The notes under the pieces: generated by a model
The model's database searches: none
Told to the model about the DNA's origin: nothing
The model's input: the letters and a program-made list of their open reading frames with translations, nothing else
Shown: piece after piece, positions 22,503-61,196 of the stretch
Numbering within the stretch: position 1 is the first letter of the stretch
Layout: the number at the start of each line of letters is the position of its first letter
Translations under genes and position numbers: made by a program
Assembly: GCA_002633025.1 (NCBI GenBank)
Contig: NMRB01000166.1
Location: 156,750-220,749, forward strand
Source of the DNA: Notospermus geniculatus
Taxonomy: Eukaryota > Nemertea > Pilidiophora > Heteronemertea > Lineidae
Direction: 5' to 3'
Length of the DNA: 64,000 nt

Positions 22503-25451
22503 CGCCGGCCCGTGCGGTCGGACAGCGAACCGGCTCTTAGAGAGGTGGAAGTCTGGACGCCGGGCGAAGCAGGAAAAAGTGTCACCCTCGATATTTCCGT
22601 ACAGGGCATTGATGTAGAGGCCGTAATTGACAGTGCGGCCCAAGTGACAGTTATCAGTACTAAACTGGTCAAGTCATTGCCTGTCCCGTTAATCTCAGAG
22701 GAGGTAGTAAGTCTAAAGGGCGCCGCCGAGGGGAGCCACATGAAGGCCCTGTTTGTTCGTGATCTCGTTTTGGAGATAGGTGGAATCCGGTTTTCTACTG
22801 TTGCTTATGTGGCCCCTATTTCCGATCCTATTTTGTTAGGGTTGGATTTCTTATTGTCTCATGGAGCGGTTTTAGATTTGGACCAGAACTCCCTGTCACT
22901 CGGAGGGGAGTTTTTCCCGGTGAATCTCAGGTCCTCGGGTCCGTCCCCTAGCTCCCGAGAGATTCGGCTGCAGAGCCCTCAGAACGATTGTTCTTCTGGT
23001 TTTCTATCCAAGAATACGGACCCCGAGTCACCCTTTGCTGTTTCTAGCCTCCCGGTGTGTTTTGGCTCAGGGGAACCACCTGGGCGTGAATGTCCCGCTG
23101 CGGAGACGTTACCCGGGTTGGAACCCCTGAGGCCCTCGGCTGTCTCTGGTTCCACTTTACCGATTTTGTCGGACTCAGTGGCGCCACCTGGGCTTGAATG
23201 TCCCATTATGGAGACGTTACCCGCGTGGAGCCCCGAGTCACCTGTCGATTCCGTCTCTGCGGTTTCGATTCCTTCAGAAATGGATTCAACACCTTTGGTT
23301 ACTTCTGCTAGTCCTGATATAACCCCTGTTGAACGGTCTGAGGCCAAGTGTGAGGTTCCGATGTCGCGTCCGTTAGCTGAGTCGGGTCCTGTTCCCGAAT
23401 TTTTGAGAGACCTATATGAGCGATCAATTGAGGGCCTTTCATCGGATGAGGCCGGTCAAGTGGCGGAGCTCCTAACGGAGTTTCAAGATGTATTTTCGGA
23501 GAGTGACACTGACATTGGGCACTACACTGGCATCCAGCACACAATTGATACTGGTGACGCCCGTCCTATCCGTCTCCCATTGCGCCGTACGCCCCTAGGG
23601 TTTGAAAAAGAGGAAAAGGAATATCTAGATTCGATGCTTGAGAATGGCATCATAGAACCATCCACCTCACCCTGGGCGGCGGCTCCGGTTTTAATCCGGA
23701 AGAAAGACGGGCGGGTGCGCTATTGTGTGGACTGGCGACGTCTTAATGACGTCACAAAGAAAGACGCCTATTCAGTTCCAGATATTAGCCAGTGCTACCA
23801 GTGTTTGAAAGGCTGCGACTTCTTCAGCACTCTCGATGCCACTTCCGGCTATTTTCAGCTCGATATCGCTCCTGAAGATCGGCCCAAAACGGCGTTTTTA
23901 ACCAAACACGGCCTGTTTCAGCACGTTCGCATGGGTTTTGGTTTATGTAACGCTGTTGCCACCTATCAGCGGGCAATGGAACAAATTCTTAGAGGCTTAG
24001 TCTGGAAAAGGGTAGTCTGCTATGTTGATGATGTCATTGTGGGCGAGGAGGGGTTTAGCCCGCACCTCGGTCTCCTTAGGCGTTGTATTCTGAGGTTCCG
24101 TACCAATAATGTAAAATTAAAGCCCCCTAAGTGTCACCTGTTCCGTAGACAGGCTAAAGCGTTAGGACATATCCTTGGGAAAGAGGGCATTTACGTGAAC
24201 CCAGAAAACATTGATAAGGTTCGTCTGTGGCCTTGCCCCTCCAATGTCAAGGAACTTCAGTCTTTCCTAGGTTTTGCCAATTACCACAGGTCTCACATTC
24301 GGCAATTTTCATTTCTCTGTGCTCCATTGACGAAGCTACTTGGAAAGGATGTTCCCTTCACTTGGGGTTTGGAACAGGAGGAAGCTTTTTCTTCAGTTAA
24401 GGAAACTCTTTGTTCAGCCCCCGTGCTAGCTTTTGCTAGCGACTCAGACCCCTTCGTTTTGGATTGCGACAGTTCCGGCACAACAATCGGCGGCGAGCTC
24501 CTGCAGGTTCAAAATGGTGTCGAAAAGCCTATCGCTTTCGGTAGTTACACACTGACCCCTGAACAACGAAAATATTGTACAACAAGGAAGGAGCTCCTTG
24601 CCGTGGTGAGGTTTACCCGGAAGTTCAGGCATTTCCTTCTTGGCCGGAAATTCACTGTTCGGTCAGATCATAGCAGCTTGGCCTGGCTCATGCGGTTCAA
24701 GCATATAGAAGGCCAATTAGCCCGCTGGTTGGAGGAGCTAAGCTGCTATGACTTCCAGATCGTGCACCGGCCGGGAAGGGAACATCTGACCGCGGACCCA
24801 TTATCCCGCATCCCGGATAGACTCACCCCTTGTGATTGTTATAAAGCCGGAGCCTCGGTTGAATCGTTGCCCTGCGGAGGTTGTAGCTACTGTCGTCGCG
24901 CTCATGAGCAATGGTCTCGTTTCGAATCTGACGTAGATGACGTCCTGCCCCTTGGTGTAAGGTCCGTTTATTTGACTTCTGGTTCTTCAGTTGGTAACTC
25001 AGGCCCCATCTCGAACCCTTCGGAAGACCCTTTTCTTGGCTTAGGTTCAGAAAATTCTTCGCCTGAGGAGGACGTGGGCCTGGAGATTTTTGATGACGCT
25101 AACCTCCCACCCAGTTTTGAGTGGGATTTAGGCGGGAATCTGTTCCCGCTTCTGTCTGACATTTTTGAGGTGCCCCCTGGTCCTGAGTCGGGCGCAGTAA
25201 GGGGTCCGCCCGGGGCGGAGGCCATGGAGATTGGCTTGGGCACCCAAGAGAGTGAGCAAGAACAACTTGATCCATTGCCATCGCATCCGTCTGGCGGAGC
25301 CACCAACAGGGAGCCCGGCCCGGAGCCCGAGGACACCTCGTGGTTCGAGGCTATTTCCCGCGAAGAGTTGCGGGAGGCACAGGACATTGATCCTGTGTTA
25401 GGGGAGGTGAGGGGGTGGGTGAGATTTGACTTCTGGTTCGTCAGTTGGTAA
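22059..25451 (+). CDS. Pol part 1: macrodomain-retropepsin-reverse transcriptase-RNase H
   Basis: One unbroken frame; numbering from 22059. Residues 1-148 form a MacroD-type macrodomain lacking its first strands: NATN, the GGGGVDGAIH catalytic loop and the ISTGAYGFP phosphate loop are all present. Residues about 170-290 are a retropepsin with DSAA in place of the usual DTGA or DSGA, and LLGLDFLL as the second conserved block. A proline-rich linker follows. RT spans about 490-720 with YVDD at 24021-24032. RNase H (about 800-890) keeps its Asp, Glu (KELLAVV) and Asp (RSDHSS). A cysteine cluster (CDCY, CGGCSYC) follows at about 924-945. The frame stops at 25449 because of a 454-base duplication. 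The macrodomain presumably removes ADP-ribose from proteins or binds it. Fusion to protease is direct and in frame; the upstream junction is uncertain. Confidence 0.88.
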   Translation, partial: VNATNSSLLGGGGVDGAIHAAAGPFLKAECATFGGCECGDAVVSGGYNLPAGHVLHTVGPIGDDPDKLRMCYVRGLELMEKFGFRTIAFPCISTGAYGFPNEKAAVIALSAVREFLEKSGDKVDRIIFCVFLQKDVDIYNLLFPRYFPRRPVRSDSEPALREVEVWTPGEAGKSVTLDISVQGIDVEAVIDSAAQVTVISTKLVKSLPVPLISEEVVSLKGAAEGSHMKALFVRDLVLEIGGIRFSTVAYVAPISDPILLGLDFLLSHGAVLDLDQNSLSLGGEFFPVNLRSSGPSPSSREIRLQSPQNDCSSGFLSKNTDPESPFAVSSLPVCFGSGEPPGRECPAAETLPGLEPLRPSAVSGSTLPILSDSVAPPGLECPIMETLPAWSPESPVDSVSAVSIPSEMDSTPLVTSASPDITPVERSEAKCEVPMSRPLAESGPVPEFLRDLYERSIEGLSSDEAGQVAELLTEFQDVFSESDTDIGHYTGIQHTIDTGDARPIRLPLRRTPLGFEKEEKEYLDSMLENGIIEPSTSPWAAAPVLIRKKDGRVRYCVDWRRLNDVTKKDAYSVPDISQCYQCLKGCDFFSTLDATSGYFQLDIAPEDRPKTAFLTKHGLFQHVRMGFGLCNAVATYQRAMEQILRGLVWKRVVCYVDDVIVGEEGFSPHLGLLRRCILRFRTNNVKLKPPKCHLFRRQAKALGHILGKEGIYVNPENIDKVRLWPCPSNVKELQSFLGFANYHRSHIRQFSFLCAPLTKLLGKDVPFTWGLEQEEAFSSVKETLCSAPVLAFASDSDPFVLDCDSSGTTIGGELLQVQNGVEKPIAFGSYTLTPEQRKYCTTRKELLAVVRFTRKFRHFLLGRKFTVRSDHSSLAWLMRFKHIEGQLARWLEELSCYDFQIVHRPGREHLTADPLSRIPDRLTPCDCYKAGASVESLPCGGCSYCRRAHEQWSRFESDVDDVLPLGVRSVYLTSGSSVGNSGPISNPSEDPFLGLGSENSSPEEDVGLEIFDDANLPPSFEWDLGGNLFPLLSDIFEVPPGPESGAVRGPPGAEAMEIGLGTQESEQEQLDPLPSHPSGGATNREPGPEPEDTSWFEAISREELREAQDIDPVLGEVRGWVRFDFWFVSW

Positions 25452-25902
25452 TTCAGGCCCCATCTCTAACCCTTCGGAAGACCCTTTTCTTGGCTTAGGT
25501 TCAGAGAATTCTTCACTTGAGGAGGACGTGGGCCTGGAGATTTTTGATGACGCTGACCTCCCACCCAGTTTTGAGTGGGAGGACATCATTCACCGCGAAG
25601 CAGATTTAGGCGGGAATCTGTTTCCGCTTCTGTCTGACATTTTTGAGATGCCCCCTGGTCCTGAGTCGGGCGCGGTGAGAGATCCGCCCGGTGCGGAGGC
25701 TATGGAGACTAGCTTGGGCACTCAAGAGAGTGAGCAAGAACAACCTGATCCATTGCCATCGCCTCCGTCTGGCGGAGCCACCAACAAGGAACCCGGCCCG
25801 GAGCCCGAGGACACTTCGTGGTTCGAAACTATTTCCCACGAAGAGTTGGGGGAGGCACAGGAAATTGATCCTGTGTTAGGGGAGGTGAGGGGGTGGGTGA
25901 GG
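24971..25902. repeat. Tandem duplication between RNase H and integrase
   Basis: Copy 1 is 24971-25424 and copy 2 is 25425-25902, both opening TTTGACTTCTGGTTC and ending at GGTGAGGGGGTGGGTGAG. Copy 1 lacks 24 bases present in copy 2 and differs by scattered substitutions. The 454-base offset shifts the frame by one and creates the stop at 25449. If copy 1 were absent, pol would be one frame. Confidence 0.9.
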
Positions 25903-27564
25903 AGTGGTGTGCTGCCAGAAAAAGCTGAAGTTCAGCGAAAAGGTGCGGTGTTGCGGCATTACTGGCTCACTTACCCACAGCTTCACCTCCGAGATGACAT
26001 TCTTTTCTATAAGTGGTTAAATCTTGAGAGTCAGCAAGATTCTCTTCTTCTAGTCATTCCCAGCTCCCTTAAGATGAAAGTTTTCAAGTTGGCCCATGAC
26101 ATCCTACCTGCAGGCCATTTAGGCCAAGTTAACACGTTGAAGCGCCTGCGTAGGTTAGTGTACTGGTATGGGATGTCTCAGGACTGTACTGTGTATGTCG
26201 CTTCTTGTGCTGTTTGTAGCAAAAATAAGCTCTCAGGAAAGAGTATGAGAGCCCCCTTGTGCGAATACATAGCAGCGAATCCGATGGAGCGGGTCCATCT
26301 CGATGTTTTGGGGCCCTTCGTTCCTAGTTCGAGAGGGAATCTTTACGTACTTATGATCATTGACCAATTCACGAAATGGCTAGAATGTTTTCCCCTCCCT
26401 CATCAGTCAGCGGAAATCGTGGCATCTACTTTTGTCAATGAATTTATTGCCCGCCTAGGTTGCCCTCTCGAGATCCTAACCGACCAAGGTAGGAATTTTA
26501 TTAGTAGGTTGTTCACTGAGGTCTGTCGCCTGTTGCATATCGCCAAGACGAGGACGACCCCTTACCACCCCTCTGCCAATGGCCAGGTAGAAAGGTGCAA
26601 CCGCACCCTCTTGCAATTAATTCGCTGCTACCTGGCGGAAAATCAGGAGGAGTGGGACAGGGATCTCCCCCTCTTGGCGGGAGTAATTCGCTCAATACCT
26701 AATCGCAGCACAGGCTTCAGTGCCAACTTGATGATGTTGGGACGGGAGGTTCATCAGCCACTAGACTTATTTTTTGATGCAGTCACCCCTCCCGGGCAGC
26801 CCCAATCGGTGGGGGAGTATCTCCTCCGGCTGCGGGACCGGATGGAGTCTGTGCATGAAATTGCCAGGAGGCACTTGGGCGCGGCCTTCTCCCGAAGAAA
26901 GAGGGACTATGACGTCCAGTCACGTCACCGGTCCTATGACGTCGGTGACATTGTCCTCCGTAGGGACACATCGAGGCGCCCGGGTCAAAGCCCAAAGCTG
27001 CGGTCCCCCTGGGAGGGGCCCTATCTCGTGGAGACCGTCCTCTCCCCGGTGCTTTTTCGTATCCGGGGTAGGGGGCGGAGCGTGGTGGTGCACCATGATA
27101 AGTTAAAACCATGCCGAGATAGGACCCTCCCGCTGTGGCTGCGCCGTGAAAGGCACCGACTAATGGGACCGGAGGACGAGGAGGCCGAATCCGAGGAGCC
27201 CCCAGCACAGATTCCGTCCGCAACCGACCCGTTGGTGCTCCCTGTGGGTGAGCCTTCGGGTGGGGGAGTGACCACGGAACGTGAGAACACTCCCGCCCTG
27301 GCGTCAGAGTGTGCGATCCCTGACCCGTCGGTCGGGGTCCCGAGTGGGCCTGTTTCAGTTGTGGCTATGCCCCCGGGGGAGCTGGGTCTCCCCCCGCTTG
27401 GATTTATGGAATCCGAGGAGCGGGGAGAAACCCCACCCCGTGACCTCGGGAGTTCTCCCCCTTGTTCTCCTCCGATCCCGGAGCCGAGTCGTCCAGAGGG
27501 AGAGTCGCGGCCTCGGCGGCGACGGGCTCTTCCCACGCGGCTCCGGGACTACGTCTTAGACTAA
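25426..27564 (+). CDS. Pol part 2: integrase and C-terminal tail
   Basis: The first 155 residues are the acidic linker from duplication copy 2. Then comes the HHCC zinc domain (AHDILPAGHLG and SCAVCSK), and the DDE core with Asp in LDVLGPF, Asp in LTDQGRNF and Glu in NGQVERCNR. The GPY/F-type C-terminal module follows (SPWEGPYLVE near 27010). The last 150 residues are proline- and acid-rich with an arginine-rich end. No chromodomain is present. The ATG at 25426 falls inside the duplication and is probably not a natural start; integrase is normally released from the Pol polyprotein by the protease. Confidence 0.88.
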   Translation: MTSGSSVGNSGPISNPSEDPFLGLGSENSSLEEDVGLEIFDDADLPPSFEWEDIIHREADLGGNLFPLLSDIFEMPPGPESGAVRDPPGAEAMETSLGTQESEQEQPDPLPSPPSGGATNKEPGPEPEDTSWFETISHEELGEAQEIDPVLGEVRGWVRSGVLPEKAEVQRKGAVLRHYWLTYPQLHLRDDILFYKWLNLESQQDSLLLVIPSSLKMKVFKLAHDILPAGHLGQVNTLKRLRRLVYWYGMSQDCTVYVASCAVCSKNKLSGKSMRAPLCEYIAANPMERVHLDVLGPFVPSSRGNLYVLMIIDQFTKWLECFPLPHQSAEIVASTFVNEFIARLGCPLEILTDQGRNFISRLFTEVCRLLHIAKTRTTPYHPSANGQVERCNRTLLQLIRCYLAENQEEWDRDLPLLAGVIRSIPNRSTGFSANLMMLGREVHQPLDLFFDAVTPPGQPQSVGEYLLRLRDRMESVHEIARRHLGAAFSRRKRDYDVQSRHRSYDVGDIVLRRDTSRRPGQSPKLRSPWEGPYLVETVLSPVLFRIRGRGRSVVVHHDKLKPCRDRTLPLWLRRERHRLMGPEDEEAESEEPPAQIPSATDPLVLPVGEPSGGGVTTERENTPALASECAIPDPSVGVPSGPVSVVAMPPGELGLPPLGFMESEERGETPPRDLGSSPPCSPPIPEPSRPEGESRPRRRRALPTRLRDYVLD

Positions 27565-27616
27565 GTGTATCCTATTCTCCCTTGACCAATCTTCTATTCT
27601 TGGGGGGCAGGGGTAT

Positions 27617-27641
27617 GACGATGCCCTCGGGCTAAATTGTC
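27617..27641 (+). promoter_or_regulatory. 3' UTR hairpin, copy 1
   Basis: A 25-nt unit: outer arms GACGAT / ATTGTC pair over six positions (one G-U), inner arms GCC / GGC pair around a CTCG tetraloop, and TAA bulges on the 3' side. Confidence 0.6.
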
Positions 27642-27702
27642 AATACCCTTGCAAAATTTAATGTATATATTTGTATAATGGGGGGTTAGTTTGGCGGGGT
27701 GC

Positions 27703-27727
27703 GACGATACCCTCGGGTTAAATTGTC
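27703..27727 (+). promoter_or_regulatory. 3' UTR hairpin, copy 2
   Basis: Same 25-nt fold. The inner stem closes with A-T (ACC / GGT) where copy 1 has G-C, so both sides changed and pairing was kept. Loop CTCG, bulge TAA. Confidence 0.6.
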
Positions 27728-27757
27728 GGCGCTTCCGCATTTCATTATATGGGCCCT

Positions 27758-27782
27758 GACATCACCTTCGGGTTAAGTTGTC
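27758..27782 (+). promoter_or_regulatory. 3' UTR hairpin, copy 3
   Basis: Same 25-nt fold with TTCG loop, a very stable tetraloop in RNA. The sixth outer pair is C-G instead of T-A and the fourth is A-T instead of G-T, both compensatory; the fifth is a T-T mismatch. Confidence 0.6.
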
Positions 27783-27818
27783 GGGCTCTTGATAGTTTCC
27801 CCGCCGTTTTGTAAATAT

Positions 27819-27920
27819 GTTTTAAGTTTTAGGTTCATGTTTTAAGTTTTAGGTTCATGTTTTAAGTTTTAGGTTCATGTTTTAAGTTTTAGGTTCATGT
27901 TTTAAGTTTTAGGTTTATGT
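27819..27920. repeat. Five tandem 20-base units in the 3' UTR
   Basis: The unit TTTAAGTTTTAGGTTCATGT occurs five times from 27821, the last with one change. It lies between hairpins 3 and 4. Perfect copies suggest recent expansion. Confidence 0.95.
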
Positions 27921-27960
27921 TTTTTGGAGAGTTTCTTTGTGTTAACCCTCCTCGGGTCGT

Positions 27961-27985
27961 GACTATGCCTTCGGGCTAAATTGTC
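27961..27985 (+). promoter_or_regulatory. 3' UTR hairpin, copy 4
   Basis: Same 25-nt fold with TTCG loop, G-C inner closing pair, TAA bulge and one T-T mismatch in the outer stem. It lies 117 bases before the 3' LTR. Confidence 0.6.
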
Positions 27986-28090
27986 AACGTCTTCGGGGAG
28001 AAAACCTTGGCGGTGGAAACTTGGGGGGTTTAATTGTTGTTTTTTAATTAATGTTCTAATTTGATAGTTGTCTCGCTCTTTGTTTGTCTT

Positions 28091-28102
28091 GTGGCGGGGG
28101 TG
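28091..28102 (+). other. Putative polypurine tract
   Basis: A short G-rich run (GTGGCGGGGG) directly precedes the 3' LTR, the place where plus-strand priming should start. It is interrupted by T and C, so it is a weak example. Confidence 0.4.
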
Positions 28103-28510
28103 TGTGGTAAAAACGGGGCCCGTGTCGTTACTGCATGCCGCGCTGTACGAGGCTCCGGTGCCGCCGGTGGTGCACCGACCAATCAGGAGGCGCGCCGCAG
28201 TGACGTCACCGGCCTCGGTGGATAAAAACCCCTGCCAGCTTTTGGAGCGAGGATATTGGACACACTTGAGTATTTGGAGAGCATATTGAGACAACCTTCC
28301 GCGTTTTAACATCCGTATTTTACCCGTATTTGGTTCGGTCTGCGTCTACCGACGCCGGACCCTTTAGGCCCAGCTTAGGTCTAGATCGTGCTAGAGTTTG
28401 GCACGCCCCGTCTTAGTGGGGCGTCCCTTGCGGTGAAATACGCCTCCCCCGGGCGTAATTCTCGGCCACACTCGGGGCTAGCCCGGGGCTCGAGGCCTTA
28501 TTTTACCACA
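28103..28510 (+). repeat. 3' LTR (subfamily A)
   Basis: 408 bases, TGTGGTAAAA to TTTTACCACA, almost identical to the 5' LTR at 13143 and clearly different from the internal LTR at 18804. It carries the CCAAT, TGACGTCA and TATA-like boxes. It ends exactly at the gap, so its right flank is unknown. It points toward the dynein gene about 1 kb downstream. Confidence 0.95.
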
Positions 28511-29126
28511 NNNNNNNNNNNNNNNNNNNNNNNNNNNNNNNNNNNNNNNNNNNNNNNNNNNNNNNNNNNNNNNNNNNNNNNNNNNNNNNNNNNNNNNNNN
28601 NNNNNNNNNNNNNNNNNNNNNNNNNNNNNNNNNNNNNNNNNNNNNNNNNNNNNNNNNNNNNNNNNNNNNNNNNNNNNNNNNNNNNNNNNNNNNNNNNNNN
28701 NNNNNNNNNNNNNNNNNNNNNNNNNNNNNNNNNNNNNNNNNNNNNNNNNNNNNNNNNNNNNNNNNNNNNNNNNNNNNNNNNNNNNNNNNNNNNNNNNNNN
28801 NNNNNNNNNNNNNNNNNNNNNNNNNNNNNNNNNNNNNNNNNNNNNNNNNNNNNNNNNNNNNNNNNNNNNNNNNNNNNNNNNNNNNNNNNNNNNNNNNNNN
28901 NNNNNNNNNNNNNNNNNNNNNNNNNNNNNNNNNNNNNNNNNNNNNNNNNNNNNNNNNNNNNNNNNNNNNNNNNNNNNNNNNNNNNNNNNNNNNNNNNNNN
29001 NNNNNNNNNNNNNNNNNNNNNNNNNNNNNNNNNNNNNNNNNNNNNNNNNNNNNNNNNNNNNNNNNNNNNNNNNNNNNNNNNNNNNNNNNNNNNNNNNNNN
29101 NNNNNNNNNNNNNNNNNNNNNNNNNN
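28511..29126. other. Assembly gap (616 N)
   Basis: Unknown sequence between the 3' LTR and the dynein gene. It could hold the target-site duplication, the rest of the 262-base repeat and perhaps the first dynein exon. Confidence 0.99.
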
Positions 29127-29500
29127 GCTGGGGCCTGCCCTGGGCCGGGGCCGGGCTTGGAGTGTTGGGCTTGGTGGACTATATTTGGTCCACCATCGCC
29201 GCAATACCGGTGCGGTAGGCCTGCCCTCGGCCTCGGCATTGCTATGCTACCTCTCTTGCATTTGCCACTCTTTACTATTGAGTGTAAGCTGCCTGCTGTT
29301 CATTCATTCTTCCATCCACACCACATCTCTGCTGTCACAGTGTCAGTCATCAGGTCATTGCTGTGTTTGTCTGGGGCACAGGGTTTCATCCTTCCTGGCC
29401 CATCCATGGCGGATTTCGGCCATGGACGATGGTGGGGTTGTAGTTTTCATTTTCAAGTTTTTCTTGGCTAATGGCAGAATGTTTGTTTTTTTTCTTTCAG

Positions 29501-59174
<29,674 letters not shown>

Positions 59175-59330
59175 AAGATTTGAACATTCAAAACCAAATT
59201 TATCAGATACTTTCCACAACATCCAATGGACACCATGACAACCTTTGAAGTGCTACCAACGTTAGTTTTCATTATTTCAGAGATCTTTATTTTGAGATAT
59301 ATTGTTTATTTTGTGTCAATAAATTTTGTG
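59175..59330 (+). other. DNAH7: DNAH7 3' untranslated region with AATAAA signal
   Basis: AATAAA at 59319-59324 lies about 145 bases after the stop codon and is the nearest standard polyadenylation signal. Cleavage is expected shortly after; I cannot see the exact site. Confidence 0.55.
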
Positions 59331-59780
59331 TTTATCCATGAGTTGTTTAAGCGACCAGTCCACGAACGTGCCTGGCCCTTCTTTGCAGAATTTTTGGTCT
59401 TGAATTAGACCCGTTCTTTCTGCTCTCATCAGAATTCGTCCAATTTCCACTGTCGCTGTGATAAACGTAGATTTACCTTTGCAAGTCACAGAATTTTGTA
59501 GTTGACTTCTTCCGGTAAATCATTGGGTGTTATAGTTCTATTGTAAATAACTCAAATGAATCCGTGCCAAAATCTAAACCAGTTTGGTTCGAATTTCACC
59601 TTTTTACACCCGTAATTACAGGGTCGGTCTTTTTCCGTCCAATATCTCGATATTGCGAACCCTCAGCTGTGATAACTTTAGTCCCTTCTTCGTGATGAAG
59701 TAATTTCATCAAAGTGAAAACTGCTGTAACTGACTTGTGGATGGCAAGAACTGGAATGCATGACTTCGCCCTGTTATAAT

Positions 59781-60124
59781 GTTTTGATTCGGACTGTACA
59801 TATTGTCTGTCACTTGACTTGTATTTGAACTATATGTACAGTCTTGTGCAAAAGTTTGTGACACATCATCAGTGATGTTGAAAATGTGTAGAATGTTTTG
59901 ATTCGGACTGTACATATTGTCTGTCACTTGACTTCTATTTGAACTATATGTACAGTCTTGTGCAAATGTTTCTGACACATCATCAGTGATGTCGAAAATG
60001 TGTAGAATGTTTTGATTCGGACTGTACTTATTGTCTGTCACGTGACTTGTATTTGAACTACCGTATATGTACAGTCTTGTGCAAAAGTTTGTGACACATC
60101 ATCAGTGATGTTGAAAATGTGTAT
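59781..60124. repeat. Three tandem copies of a 114-base unit
   Basis: Units start at 59781, 59895 and 60009 with GTTTTGATTCGGACTGTAC and contain TGTCTGTCACTTGACTT and ACACATCATCAGTGATGTTG, the last part being a small palindrome. The rest of 59331-60408 shows no gene. Confidence 0.92.
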
Positions 60125-60408
60125 ACCAGTGGTGGTAGGACTACGTGTATATTGTTAAGTTAACAGTCCATTTCCTTTTGCACAAGACAGTACGGTTCTC
60201 TTGCTGTCATGCACAAATAATTGATGTTATTTTGCTTGCTATTTTGTCCAATTATGAGATTTTATATACGCGTTATTTTGTAAATGTGCCACGATTATTT
60301 TGTACAATACAACACAGACATAACTGACATTCCTTTAAAAATAATAATCTACACCGGGTAGGAAAGGGTTAATGGCCATTAAAGGGGATGTTGTTTCCAT
60401 GTCCAAAA

Positions 60409-60487
60409 CTCCTGGGGACCAACCAGGGTTGAACTCAGACCCACAGAGGTGACAGTCATGACACCCACTAGGCCATTCTGAGGGCAC
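60409..60487 (-). repeat. tRNA-derived SINE fragment, minus strand
   Basis: On the minus strand: AGAATGGCCTAGTGGGTG, TGTCACCTCTGTGGG and a decayed B box (GAGTTCAACCCTGG). Same family as 57684. Confidence 0.6.
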
Positions 60488-60681
60488 AGTCGAATGAACA
60501 ACTCGAGCTCCCTGCATAGTTTGTGCCTTAGATATGACATCATTCCATGTATTATAACCTACTATATTTTTTGTGAAATGAACATAAATAGAATATACAG
60601 GTAGTCGTTATTCATTTCTTTTGCATGTTTGAGTACCTCTACCCTTGGAGGAATTATACTGTCATTTTAGCGACCAACCAC

Positions 60682-60898
60682 ATTAACTCATCAGCCCCCA
60701 GGTTTGAGCAGACGGTATCTTCTGTTAAAGTTTTCTAAAATCCTGGGGTATCAATTGGAAAGAATTTGAAGAAACATTCTTCAGATGGTTGATAGGGACA
60801 ACCTTTCTTCAAATATTTTTCAATCAGTACCACAGGATGTGAGAAAACTTTGACAGAAAGATGCCGTCTGCAACTGTGGGGGCAGATGAGTTAAAACA
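60682..60898. repeat. MITE, full-length member of the GCAGACG family
   Basis: Ends TTAACTCATC(A/T)GCCCCCA and GCAGACGG(T/C)ATCTT...AAAGTTTTCT are mirrored over about 55 bases. The centre (GAAGAAACATTCTTC...TTTCTTCAAAT) is also a foldback. Fragments with TCGTCTGCTC occur in many DNAH7 introns. Confidence 0.8.
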
Positions 60899-61037
60899 CT
60901 TGCACCATAAACACCCACAAGTCACCCGGCCTCAGTGCCGCCGTAGGCCCGTTTCAACGACAGCATTTCAGCTCCGCCGCAGTTTGTGGACGAGTGGTGC
61001 AGTTTTGGAAGACACTGGGGCGGGGCGTTGAGGTAGT

Positions 61038-61196
61038 TAAGGCCAGGCGCACATGGGCGGCAAAACCCAATGCGTTAGGGGTGTTTTTAAAGTTGACTGA
61101 CCCAACGCTGCCGACTCCCGTCATTCAGCCGGGTCAGTCGATTTTAAAAACACCCCTATCGCATTGAGTTTTACCGCAAATGTGCGCTTGGCCTAA
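61038..61196. repeat. MITE, about 158 bases
   Basis: TTAAGGCCAGGCGCACAT is mirrored by ATGTGCGCTTGGCCTAA (with few changes), and GGGGTGTTTTTAAA by TTTAAAAACACCCC. Confidence 0.85.

Larger units (their letters stand above)
13143..28510 (+). mobile_element. Composite Ty3/gypsy LTR retroelement with macrodomain
   Basis: Bounded by nearly identical LTRs (13143-13553 and 28103-28510: two substitutions and one 3-base indel seen). Order inside: leader, ORF1 copy A (14392-17349), non-retroviral spacer (17350-18803), a diverged internal LTR (18804-19134), a second leader, ORF1 copy B broken by frameshifts (20351-22057), macrodomain-protease-RT-RNase H (22059-25451), integrase (25426-27564), 3' untranslated region with hairpins, 3' LTR. 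Pol order PR-RT-RH-IN and the integrase C-terminal GPY-type module place it in Ty3/gypsy. There is no envelope frame and no chromodomain. As assembled it is not autonomous, because copy B is frameshifted and pol is split. The mix of two subfamilies may be real recombination or an assembly chimera. Confidence 0.85.

Noticed and set aside
27819-27920. 20-base repeats as a CRISPR array
   Set aside because: There are no spacers, and the sequence is eukaryotic; it is a plain tandem repeat.
27565-28102. An envelope gene after integrase
   Set aside because: No open frame of useful length lies between integrase and the 3' LTR; only hairpins and repeats do.
28388-29239. Open frames across the N gap
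   Set aside because: They are open only because N cannot give a stop codon.
29471-29500. In-frame ATG directly before the first DNAH7 exon as the start codon
   Set aside because: It lies in the polypyrimidine tract of a strong acceptor and would encode a run of phenylalanines; an upstream first exon is more likely.
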